From: Longilinea arvoryzae
GTDB lineage: Bacteria; Chloroflexota; Anaerolineae; Anaerolineales; Anaerolineaceae
DNA length: 64,000 nucleotides
Direction of reading: 5' to 3'
NCBI RefSeq assembly: GCF_001050235.1
Contig: NZ_DF967972.1
Coordinates: forward strand, 1,788,409 to 1,852,408
Below are positions 42,524 through 50,051 of the stretch, piece after piece (the stretch's first letter is position 1; each line of letters opens with the position of its first letter). The position numbers and the translations under genes are program-made. The notes under the pieces are model-generated. The model had not been told where the DNA came from. It saw nothing but the letters and a program-made list of their open reading frames with translations, and did no database searches.

Positions 42524-42557
42524 GGATGTCAGTAGGGATTATTCCCTACTGACATCC
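42524..42557 (+). promoter_or_regulatory. Intercistronic stem-loop after the binding protein gene
   Basis: GGATGTCAGTAGGGA (42524-42538) and TCCCTACTGACATCC (42543-42557) pair perfectly with a 4-base loop. There is no U-tract. Placed between binding protein and permeases, it can stabilise the upstream mRNA and so set a higher level of binding protein, as in the malE-malF spacer. Confidence 0.6.
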
Positions 42558-42700
42558 GCTGAGCCATCTATCATTTCATTCTACTGGTTGCAGGCCATGA
42601 TCTTCTTCTCGTAGGATGATCCCTAAAAAGGGAGAAGCATGGCTTTTATAGGTCGCACAACAACAGGAAAATTTAACTTGGGGCAGGTGGAGATTTCAGG

Positions 42701-43678
42701 ATGGTAAATTCAGAATCCGTAACGCCAAAGGTGAAATTATCAATCGAAACGATAATGAAGAGAGCCTCGAAAGCGCTGAGACCTCTTACATGGATTAGTT
42801 TCTTATTGCCTGCGCTGATCGTTTATTTTGTATTTATGGCGCTGCCCCTGGTGGGGTCGCTAAAGTTAAGTTTATATTCTGGAAATGGCATAATTGAAAA
42901 TACATTCGTCGGGTTGGGCAATTTTAGGACGCTATTTGGCGAGCCGTTATGGTTTGGAAAATTAATCAATGCAATTCGAAATACGCTCATATTATTAATG
43001 GTTCACATTGTTTTCCAAAATGGCTTAGGCTTATTTTTCGCAGTATTGCTTACCAGAATCAAGAAAGGGTTTAGTTTTCTCCGCACAGCAATATTTCTAC
43101 CGGCAACCCTGTCTGTGTTGATCGTGGGCTTCCTCTGGCGTTTGATTTTAAACCCGCAGTGGGGCGCGGTCCCGAGCCTGCTCAATTCCATCGGTCTGGA
43201 ATCTTGGGTCAAGCCCTGGTTGGGTGATCCCAAGTTCGCAATGGTGACCATCTCCCTGGTTTCTTCCTGGCAATGGATCGGCATGCCAACGATGCTGTTC
43301 CTGGCAGCCTTGTTGGGTATCCCCGAGGAACTTCTGGATGCCGCGAAGGTCGATGGCGCGTCTTCCTGGAAGACGTTTTGGCTGATCAAACTTCCGCTGA
43401 TCGCGCCCGTGATCGGCATCTATACCATCATGACCTTCATGAGTAATTTTACGGCCTTTGATATTATCTACTCCATGGAATCCTCGCGTGGAGATCCCTT
43501 GGGCGCAACCGATATCATGGGGACCTTCTTTTACCGGACGGGCATCGGCGGCGAACCCTTTACCGGCCTTGTCATTCCGGGTCTGGGCGCGGCCATTGCC
43601 GTCGTCATCTTTGTGATCCTTCTATTCGGCGTCATTGCCTGGCTCTATCTCACTCGCAAGCAGGAATATGAACAGTAA
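42701..43678 (+). CDS. ABC sugar transporter permease (MalF/UgpA-type)
   Basis: A 325-residue integral membrane permease with six predicted helices and the cytoplasmic ATPase-contact EAA motif in EELLDAAKVDGASSWKTFW. The N-terminal 35 residues are basic and polar. It pairs with the next permease to form the channel. GTGGAGATTTCAGG precedes the ATG. It is separated by 9 bases from the second permease. Confidence 0.9.
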   Translation: MVNSESVTPKVKLSIETIMKRASKALRPLTWISFLLPALIVYFVFMALPLVGSLKLSLYSGNGIIENTFVGLGNFRTLFGEPLWFGKLINAIRNTLILLMVHIVFQNGLGLFFAVLLTRIKKGFSFLRTAIFLPATLSVLIVGFLWRLILNPQWGAVPSLLNSIGLESWVKPWLGDPKFAMVTISLVSSWQWIGMPTMLFLAALLGIPEELLDAAKVDGASSWKTFWLIKLPLIAPVIGIYTIMTFMSNFTAFDIIYSMESSRGDPLGATDIMGTFFYRTGIGGEPFTGLVIPGLGAAIAVVIFVILLFGVIAWLYLTRKQEYEQ

Positions 43679-43687
43679 GGATATCCT

Positions 43688-44518
43688 ATGAAGATTAAGA
43701 ATTACCTTGATAAAGTGATCGCTTATGTATTCCTGGTGGCATGGGTCTTGATTGTGTTCTTCCCGCTCTGGACGATGATCGTCAATTCCTTTAAGACCCA
43801 ACACGAGATTTTTACCGATCCATTTTCACTTCCCAAAGTATTCACACTTGAGGGATACAAGAACGCCCTTGAGATGGGTAATTTTGGCGTGTTCTTTCTC
43901 AACAGCCTGTTCATCACCGTTGTATCGTTGAGCCTGATCTTGCTGTTCGGGTCGCTGGCAGCCTATGCCCTCGTGCGCTGGAAATGCCGCCTGTCGAATG
44001 CGCTATATTTCTTCTTTATCATCGGCATGATGATTCCGATCCGGCTTGGGACCATGAGTGTCGTAAAAATCATTATTTCCCTGGGATTGAACAATAAAAC
44101 CTATGGCCTGATTCCCATATACGTCGCTTCGGGTATACCCGTATCCATTCTGGTGCTGACCGCGTTTATCCGGAGCCTGCCCAAGGGATTGATCGATGCG
44201 GCCAGTATCGATGGCGCCTCGGAAATCACCATTTTCTGGAAAATTATTCTTCCGCTGATTCGCCCGGCCTTGTCTACAGTCGCGATCTTTAACATGATTC
44301 CCATTTGGAATGATTTCTGGTGGCCGTTGATCTTGCTCCGGCAGGAAAGCGTTCGAACCGTTCCCCTGGGTGTTTCCCTTCTGTTCGGTGAATTCTCCGC
44401 AAACTGGACAAACATCCTGAGTGTTCTGACGCTGGCCTCTATACCTATGATCATTCTGTATTTACTCATGTCCAAGCAATTCATCCGTGGCTTGACCGCC
44501 GGGGCTATGAAGGGGTAA
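43688..44518 (+). CDS. ABC sugar transporter permease (MalG-type)
   Basis: A 276-residue permease with six hydrophobic helices and the EAA motif PKGLIDAASIDGASEITIFWKIILP. It is the MalG-type partner of the preceding permease. No ATP-binding subunit follows; the next gene is the NagB-like protein 30 bases later, so the ATPase must come from elsewhere in the genome. Confidence 0.9.
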   Translation: MKIKNYLDKVIAYVFLVAWVLIVFFPLWTMIVNSFKTQHEIFTDPFSLPKVFTLEGYKNALEMGNFGVFFLNSLFITVVSLSLILLFGSLAAYALVRWKCRLSNALYFFFIIGMMIPIRLGTMSVVKIIISLGLNNKTYGLIPIYVASGIPVSILVLTAFIRSLPKGLIDAASIDGASEITIFWKIILPLIRPALSTVAIFNMIPIWNDFWWPLILLRQESVRTVPLGVSLLFGEFSANWTNILSVLTLASIPMIILYLLMSKQFIRGLTAGAMKG

Positions 44519-44548
44519 TTCGATCCAAAAAGGAAAAGAGGTTGAAAG

Positions 44549-45433
44549 ATGACATCGCATATGGATAAGAAGAAGATGTTCGAGTATTGCCGCATTCCCG
44601 TTGAGGAACTTGAAAATCATCCGGATTCTCGCATTCGAATCAATATCTATGAGGAAAGCAAGAAGGTCTATGAGCACGTTGCTCAAATCATGATCGACGA
44701 GGTGTTTGCGAACAATCAAATGGGCAAACCCACACGCTGGGTGTTGCCGGTTGGCCCAAGCGATCAATATAAGATCTTCATCGATTACGTCAATCGCGAA
44801 CGGGTCAGCCTGAAGAATCTGCATATTTTCCAAATGGATGATTATCTGGATTGGAACTGCCGGCCCTTTCCAAAAGAGAATCCCTATTTTAATCTGGCGG
44901 CGAAGTTCGACCGGGTTTTCTACAACAAGATCGATCCTGAATTGACCGTCCCGGTGGAACAGCGTTACCGTCCCGAATATAACAATCTGGATGCCATGGA
45001 TGAAGCTGTGGAATCCCTGGGCGGATTGGACACCGTTTTTGCCGGATTGGGCTTCCGCGGTTTGGTTGCCTACTGCGAAGCGCCGCTTTCGCCCTGGTTC
45101 TCCGTCACAGAAGAAGAATATTGCCAGATGAAAACCCGCATTTATCCGATCAATGTGGATACGACCATAGCCACAGCCCAGCGCAAATTTGGCGGCCTCA
45201 CGCAGTTCAACCCGCCGCTGGCAGTCAGCATCGGCTTCAAATCCATGTTGCACACGAAAAAGGTTGTCTTCCTCAGCACCACCGGCGCCTGGAAGCGGAC
45301 CGCGGTGCGCGTCTTGATGTTCAATGAACCCACTGTCGAATATCCGGCCACACTCTTCACCGATAAAGTCGCTGAAGTTTTATTGCTCTGCGATAAAAAT
45401 ACGGCTGCTTCGCCTTTACCTCCACAGGACTGA
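44549..45433 (+). CDS. Glucosamine-6-phosphate deaminase-like (NagB/RpiA family) protein
   Basis: A 294-residue protein related to NagB. The typical sugar-phosphate loop is seen as RWVLPVGPSDQYKIFIDYVN, the catalytic-region FQMDDYL stands where NagB has NMDEY, and LDTVFAGLGFRGLVAYCEAP stands where NagB has a ligand-binding GIG.DGH.AFNEP segment. The key GIGxDGH is altered to GLGFRGL, so it may be a divergent deaminase or isomerase acting on an unusual amino-sugar phosphate. It is followed 10 bases later by the PfkB kinase. No peptide signal is present; cytoplasmic. Confidence 0.75.
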   Translation: MTSHMDKKKMFEYCRIPVEELENHPDSRIRINIYEESKKVYEHVAQIMIDEVFANNQMGKPTRWVLPVGPSDQYKIFIDYVNRERVSLKNLHIFQMDDYLDWNCRPFPKENPYFNLAAKFDRVFYNKIDPELTVPVEQRYRPEYNNLDAMDEAVESLGGLDTVFAGLGFRGLVAYCEAPLSPWFSVTEEEYCQMKTRIYPINVDTTIATAQRKFGGLTQFNPPLAVSIGFKSMLHTKKVVFLSTTGAWKRTAVRVLMFNEPTVEYPATLFTDKVAEVLLLCDKNTAASPLPPQD

Positions 45434-45443
45434 GACAAAAGAC

Positions 45444-46406
45444 ATGACAAGAGCTCCAGAGATTGTTGTTTTAGGGCATCACGGCTGCGGCGCGCGCCAG
45501 GTTCGCGTACATCATATTCCGGTTATCGGCGAGACGGTCATCGCGACGGGTTTCAAAATTGCCAAGGATGGCGGCAAAGGTTCCCATCAGGCCATGGTGA
45601 TCGGCCGGCTGGGTGGGAACGTAGGGTTCATCGGCAAGATCGCCACGGATGAACAATCCGATGCAGCCAAACAGTGGCTGATCGATGATCATGTCGATAT
45701 CACCCATTTGCTGCGCATGGATTATCAACTGGCCGGCGCCGGGATGATCATGGTCGATGATAACGGAAACAACGCCATCGTGAGCGTCCCGGGCATCCGG
45801 GCAACCCTGAAATTTGAAGAAGTCAAGCCGTGCATCGAAGATTTCAAAGGTGGCAAGTATTTCATTACCGGTTTCGAAATTCCCATCCCGACGGCGCTTG
45901 AAGGGGCCAGGCTGGCGAAGAGCCTGGGGATGCAGACCATCCTCAATCCAGCTCCGGCTCAAGAGTCCATCGGCGTCCTGGATTATATCGATATTCTGAT
46001 CCCGAACGAAACGGAAGCCAAGATTCTGGCCGGTCATTCCGTCCAGGACGAGGTAGAACCGGCAGAATTGGCGAAGATCCTGCGCGAGAAATATCAGGTC
46101 AAAACCGTCATTATCACGCTGGGGGAAAAAGGAGCGCTGTGCGATGAAGGGAAAGATAGTTTTGGAGTTGGATCGGTAACTGTAAAAGCAGTCGATACGA
46201 CTGGCGCCGGCGATACATTTATCGGTGCGTTCACTCTCGCCCTTGCTGAAGGGAAAAAAATTCAGGATGCGATGGCCTGGGCGAATTACGCAGCTGCATT
46301 GTCCGTTTCCCGCCCAGGGTCCATTCCCTCCTTCCCCAGAAGAGATGAAATGGAAGAATTTATTAAGAGGTGTGGGAATATAGAGGATCTGAGATATCAT
46401 GAATAA
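45444..46406 (+). CDS. PfkB-family carbohydrate kinase
   Basis: A 320-residue sugar kinase of the PfkB/ribokinase family. It has the N-terminal HHGCGARQVRVHHIPVIGE, a GGKGSHQAMVIGRLGG substrate-binding stretch and the C-terminal catalytic motif DTTGAGDTFIGAF with the base Asp. It should phosphorylate a sugar or glycated amine after import. In the frl and fra operons a PfkB kinase phosphorylates fructosamines before SIS deglycation. It is the last gene of the island, 139 bases before attR. The ATG at 45444 lies 10 bases after the previous stop. Confidence 0.9.
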   Translation: MTRAPEIVVLGHHGCGARQVRVHHIPVIGETVIATGFKIAKDGGKGSHQAMVIGRLGGNVGFIGKIATDEQSDAAKQWLIDDHVDITHLLRMDYQLAGAGMIMVDDNGNNAIVSVPGIRATLKFEEVKPCIEDFKGGKYFITGFEIPIPTALEGARLAKSLGMQTILNPAPAQESIGVLDYIDILIPNETEAKILAGHSVQDEVEPAELAKILREKYQVKTVIITLGEKGALCDEGKDSFGVGSVTVKAVDTTGAGDTFIGAFTLALAEGKKIQDAMAWANYAAALSVSRPGSIPSFPRRDEMEEFIKRCGNIEDLRYHE

Positions 46407-46545
46407 AGATCGCAGGTGATATTGACCGAGCATGTGATGACTGACCTTTTATGGCCGCATCCAAGAGACTATACTTGTTCTTTGTCCAATGGACAAGGCA
46501 AGAATGGCAGGCTTTTGGATGGGTAAAGTGATTTTCGGGTTTTGT
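46407..46545. other. Right edge of the island
   Basis: No gene supported. It contains a TTGTCCA-A-TGGACAA palindrome at 46482-46496. Confidence 0.35.
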
Positions 46546-46593
46546 CCTTTTAAGCCATTGGTTGAGGGTTCGAGCCCCTCCACGCTCACTTTT
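46546..46593 (+). repeat. attR-like copy: 3' half of tRNA-Lys
   Basis: An exact 48-bp copy of 34292-34339. The 5' half of the tRNA is absent, so it is not a second tRNA gene. It is followed by a spacer (GGGATGAGTGATGAGTGATG) similar to the spacers in the degenerate array at the left end. Confidence 0.85.
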
Positions 46594-46860
46594 ATTTTAC
46601 GGGATGAGTGATGAGTGATGCGGTTGGCCGCGGGAACTCGCCCGGGCAAAAGGATCCTTGAGTGAGGATTCCTCAAACCTTATTCCCATAGACAATGGAA
46701 TGATCCAATATAAACGGCGCCCTTATTTCGGGCGCCGTTTGCTCTACTAAAAGTCTACAACCAATTGACTTGTCTTGGGGATAGCGCGTCCGGTCGAAAA
46801 ATCCAGAAGGCGTCCGTGGTGATGATAACTGTCTCTTGAAAAACAGCCAGTCGGGGTATT
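46594..46860. other. Spacer between attR and the LiaF-like gene
   Basis: No gene supported. It contains the hairpin AAACGGCGCCC (46712-46722) with GGGCGCCGTTT (46730-46740), an 11-bp perfect stem that may end the minus-strand LiaF-like transcript. Confidence 0.45.
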
Positions 46861-47394
46861 TTACAGACTGCGCAGGTCGATATCCGCGACGAACATCGAG
46901 ATATCCAGGCGCAGGCGGCGTTCGGCCTGGGCGTAACCGGGCGTTTCGTAGTTGACCGGCGTGAAGACGCCTTCCTGCTTGCGACCATCGATCTTGGCAT
47001 CCACCGCGATGGCACCGGCCGTCATGGAGACTGCCGTGGACGCGGGCAGCATAAAGTTCAGATCGCCGACGAAACCCACCATGCGCAGGGTCGTCTCGCC
47101 GACTGGCAGTTCGACAGAGGTCAGGTCCATGTCCAGATCGCCAACGATCAACCAGTATTCCTTGCTCTGAAGCACACCGGTTGGCCGGCGGCGCATGTCG
47201 CCCAGCAGGGTGAATTCGATGTCGGAATATTCCCCCTGAAGTTTGGGACGAAAGATGGCGAACAGACCCAGCAGGATCAGGATCGTCGGAAAGCAAATCG
47301 CCCAGGAATCGATGTGAAACAAGGAGCTGAGCAGCAGCATGATGCCGGAAACGATAAGAATGACGGCTAAGACAAGAATTCCGCGGTTTTTCAT
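46861..47394 (-). CDS. LiaF-like cell-wall stress membrane protein
   Basis: A 177-residue protein with two N-terminal hydrophobic segments (ILVLAVILIVSGIMLLLSSL, AICFPTILILLGLFAIF) and a C-terminal cytoplasmic or external beta-rich domain (YWLIVGDLDMDLTSVELPVG, MVGFVGDLNFMLPAS, LDISMFVADIDL) typical of the LiaF/DUF2154 family. In Firmicutes LiaF inhibits the LiaRS two-component system. Neither partner is beside this gene. It is a single gene on the minus strand, immediately right of the island. Confidence 0.75.
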   Translation of the reverse strand: MKNRGILVLAVILIVSGIMLLLSSLFHIDSWAICFPTILILLGLFAIFRPKLQGEYSDIEFTLLGDMRRRPTGVLQSKEYWLIVGDLDMDLTSVELPVGETTLRMVGFVGDLNFMLPASTAVSMTAGAIAVDAKIDGRKQEGVFTPVNYETPGYAQAERRLRLDISMFVADIDLRSL

Positions 47395-47433
47395 GATATT
47401 TCCTCCCGTTGCGATGTGTGCGATAAGAACGGG

Positions 47434-47640
47434 CTAGCAGCGAACCTGACCTTCCACTTCCAGGTGAAGGGGGGCTTTTGGCGGCCGATCGCCGTAATCT
47501 GTCAGGTCTTCCAGTGTGATACGCAGGAGGAGCGGCTTGCCGGTCTGAGCATTCATCAGGTGACTCAGGATGGCTTCATTGGCCTGGATGCCGAATGTCT
47601 TCAGGAGAATACGAATATCATTCTGGCTGAGATCTTCCAT
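47434..47640 (-). CDS. Small conserved-looking protein, 68 residues
   Basis: A short soluble protein (MEDLSQNDIRILLKTFGIQA, then NEAILSHLMNAQTG) with an Arg/Pro/His-containing tail. The ATG at 47640 has GGAGGA five bases upstream inside an earlier in-frame ATG, and so is favoured over 47652. No family recognised. It lies 39 bases upstream of the LiaF-like gene on the same strand and may be co-transcribed. Confidence 0.5.
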   Translation of the reverse strand: MEDLSQNDIRILLKTFGIQANEAILSHLMNAQTGKPLLLRITLEDLTDYGDRPPKAPLHLEVEGQVRC

Positions 47641-47785
47641 GGCTTCCTCCATGGATTAATCATAACCGAGTTTGATCCAGGAGCGTATTAGCCAAAGGAA
47701 CGGTTTATCCATAACACGGTTGGCTGTTTGATCGGATAGCCCCGAATAGGTGGACCCGGTTATGGCCTGCCAGAATCGAGGTCGA

Positions 47786-48403
47786 TCAGGGCTTATTGGG
47801 CCATTCCAGGCTGGTGACCTGATTGATATTGAGAAGCCGGGCGCAGCCGTTTTCCAGCGCCACTACGGTGACGGAGGCGGTGGAGATCGAAAAGCTGTGA
47901 TAGGCATCCAACGGCAAACCCAGATAGTGCACGATTGCCAGGCGTATCAAATCGCCGTGGGTGACGCAAGCAATGACGTGGTTATCCGCGTGGTGTCCCA
48001 CGAGGCTTTCCAGGGTGGCCACCGTGCGCTGCATCACTGCCGTCATGCATTCGCCCTCCGGAAACTGCACAGCCGATGGTTTTTCATGCACCAGCTTCCA
48101 CAATTTCGTCCGCCCAAGTTGTTTGTAGGTCCGCCCTTGAACGCGGCCGTAATCCACTTCGATCAGGTCAGGATGCACCTGGACTTCCAGATGATGCCGG
48201 TCGGCCAGGGGAGCGGCGGTTTCGAGCGCCCGTTCCATGGGGCTGCTGTAGATGGCGGTCAGGGGAGCATCGGCCAGGCTTTGCGCCAGCGCCTGCGCCT
48301 GCCGGTAACCCTTCGCGTTGAGATGCACGCCCGGCATCCGGCCCGCGATGCGCGTTTTGAGGACGTCGTTCTCAGCGTGACGAATCAGCAGGAGGATCGG
48401 CAT
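47786..48403 (-). CDS. Histidine phosphatase family protein
   Basis: A 205-residue member of the phosphoglycerate mutase-like phosphatases. The signature is RHAENDVLKTRIAGRMPGVH with the catalytic His at residue 9, then NAKGYRQAQALAQSLADAP, AIYSSPMERALETA and the second histidine in CVTHGDLIRLA. The RHAEN variant in place of RHGE(T/S) is seen in phosphatases of this family. The start lies inside the upstream rarA gene (32-base overlap) with AAAGGACGAGC before ATG, so the two are coupled. The substrate is unknown. Confidence 0.8.
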   Translation of the reverse strand: MPILLLIRHAENDVLKTRIAGRMPGVHLNAKGYRQAQALAQSLADAPLTAIYSSPMERALETAAPLADRHHLEVQVHPDLIEVDYGRVQGRTYKQLGRTKLWKLVHEKPSAVQFPEGECMTAVMQRTVATLESLVGHHADNHVIACVTHGDLIRLAIVHYLGLPLDAYHSFSISTASVTVVALENGCARLLNINQVTSLEWPNKP

Positions 48404-49775
48404 GCTCGTCCTTTTCGGATGGATCGGAGGGGGTGTCGTAGCCCAACCCTTCCGCCTGCAGTTTGCGCCAGCGTTCCAGGCGTTCGGTTATTTGTGATTC
48501 ATATCCCTGATCGGATGGGTGGTAGAAGGTCCTGCCAAGCAGGGCGGTGGGTAAATATTGCTGCGGGGTGAAATGGCCGGGGAAGGAATGCGGGTACTGA
48601 TAACCTTTCCCATGCCCCAGCCCCTTGGCATCCCGGTTGGCGTCCATGAGATGGACGGGGACCGGACCGACACCCTCTTCTTCGATGAGCTTTTGAGCAG
48701 CGAAAATGGCTCCGGCCGAGTTGGATTTGGGGGCCGTCGCCAGATAAAGGGTGGCCTCCGCGATGGGATAGATGCCTTCCGGCAGGCCGATGTATTCGAA
48801 AGCGTACGCAGCCGAGGTGACGACCTGAATCGCGTGCGGATCCGCCAGGCCGATATCCTCACCCGAAAGTACGATCAGACGTCGGAGAATGAAACGCGGA
48901 TCTTCGCCGGCTGCCAGCATCTTGGCCAACCAGTACAGCGCGGCATCCGGATCGGAGCCGCGCACGGATTTAATGAAAGCCGAAATGGTATCGTAATGAG
49001 CGTCGCCGGATTTGTCGTAGATGACGGCCCGCTTTTGAATGGATTCCTGGGCGACATCCAGCGTCACATGAATACTGCCATCGATCAAGGAAGGCGTCGT
49101 GGTCTCGACGGCCAGCTCCAGGGCGTTGAGCAGGTTGCGCGCGTCGCCGCCGGACAGGCTCAACAGGTGTTCGCGGGCATCTTCATCCAGCCGGACGTTC
49201 CGGTTGCCGTAGCCGCGTTCCGTATCCTGCAGGGCGTTATCCAGAATGGCGTTGAGATTCGCCTCGGTGAGCGGTTGTAATTGAAATACCCGCGAACGCG
49301 ATACCAGCGCGGAGATGACATCGAAATAAGGATTTTCGGTCGTCGCGCCGATCAACGTTACCATGCCGTTTTCGACGTGCGGCAGCAGGGCATCCTGTTG
49401 AGCTTTGTTCCAACGATGAACCTCGTCGATGAACAGGATGGTGCGCTGGCCGTGAAGGCGACGGCGTTCACCGGCTTCCTGGATGACGCGGCGCAGTTCA
49501 GCCACGCCGGCCAGTACGGCTGAAATGGTTTCGAAATGAGCCCGGGTACTGTTAGCGATGACCTGCGCCAGGGTGGTCTTCCCGGTGCCGGGCGGCCCGG
49601 TGAAGATGATCGATGAAAACAGGCGATCCGCTTCGATCGCGCGCCGCAGAAGCTTACCGGGGCCGATGATATGTTCCTGCCCGATGAATTCATCCAATGT
49701 GCGTGGCCGCATGCGCGCTGAAAGTGGTGCTTCATGCACCATCCGTTCATGCATGGCGTGTTCGAAGAGATCCAT
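48372..49775 (-). CDS. rarA: Replication-associated recombination protein RarA (MgsA)
   Basis: A 467-residue AAA+ ATPase of the RarA/MgsA/WRNIP1 family that acts at stalled replication forks. Visible are MRPRTLDEFIGQEHIIGPG, Walker A GPPGTGKT at 60-67, Walker B ILFIDEVHRWN near 113-123, LIGATTENPYFDVISALVSR, and the C-terminal SDPDAALYWLAKMLAAGEDP. The start is chosen at 49775 (MDLFEHAM), the conserved beginning of the family; 49784 is an alternative and the longer frame is not. It is followed by, and overlaps by 32 bases, the histidine phosphatase. Confidence 0.9.
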   Translation of the reverse strand: MDLFEHAMHERMVHEAPLSARMRPRTLDEFIGQEHIIGPGKLLRRAIEADRLFSSIIFTGPPGTGKTTLAQVIANSTRAHFETISAVLAGVAELRRVIQEAGERRRLHGQRTILFIDEVHRWNKAQQDALLPHVENGMVTLIGATTENPYFDVISALVSRSRVFQLQPLTEANLNAILDNALQDTERGYGNRNVRLDEDAREHLLSLSGGDARNLLNALELAVETTTPSLIDGSIHVTLDVAQESIQKRAVIYDKSGDAHYDTISAFIKSVRGSDPDAALYWLAKMLAAGEDPRFILRRLIVLSGEDIGLADPHAIQVVTSAAYAFEYIGLPEGIYPIAEATLYLATAPKSNSAGAIFAAQKLIEEEGVGPVPVHLMDANRDAKGLGHGKGYQYPHSFPGHFTPQQYLPTALLGRTFYHPSDQGYESQITERLERWRKLQAEGLGYDTPSDPSEKDEHADPPADSSR

Positions 49776-50051
49776 AATCGTCATTCTACCACAGGCAGGT
49801 CTTTCCTTTCCAAGGCCGTTCGAGATTCCCGCGCTCTCTGTCAAGTTACAATTATTTAAGCTAATTGTATGCCAACCGAAACCGGCTATCCAAATATTCC
49901 GTGTATACTTATGAATAAAAGTTAACAAAAATTAAGATTTCTCTTAACAAGATCGATCACCTAACCTGTTCAGGAATTTATCGATCGGTTGGCGTATTCT
50001 ACGGGAGAAATCATCCATGGGTGGATTTAACTGGCGGCGAGAAGCAGTCCG

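Larger units (their letters stand above)
34292..46593 (+). mobile_element. Putative tRNA-Lys-associated genomic island (12.25 kb)
   Basis: The 48-bp direct repeat, whose left copy is part of a functional tRNA-Lys and whose right copy is an isolated 3' half, brackets one co-directional nine-gene catabolic cluster. The content is visibly lower in GC than the genes on both flanks. No integrase, transposase or replication gene is recognised inside, so either the integrase was lost, it acts from elsewhere, or the right copy arose otherwise. Confidence 0.7.

Noticed and set aside
46546..46593. Considered as a second tRNA-Lys.
   Set aside because: The 5' half is missing: the bases before it do not form a D-arm or acceptor strand.
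49839..49868. A TTGACA on the minus strand and an ACAATTA/TAATTGT inverted repeat upstream of rarA.
   Set aside because: No -10 box lies at the right distance, so I do not call a promoter; the repeat alone is too weak.
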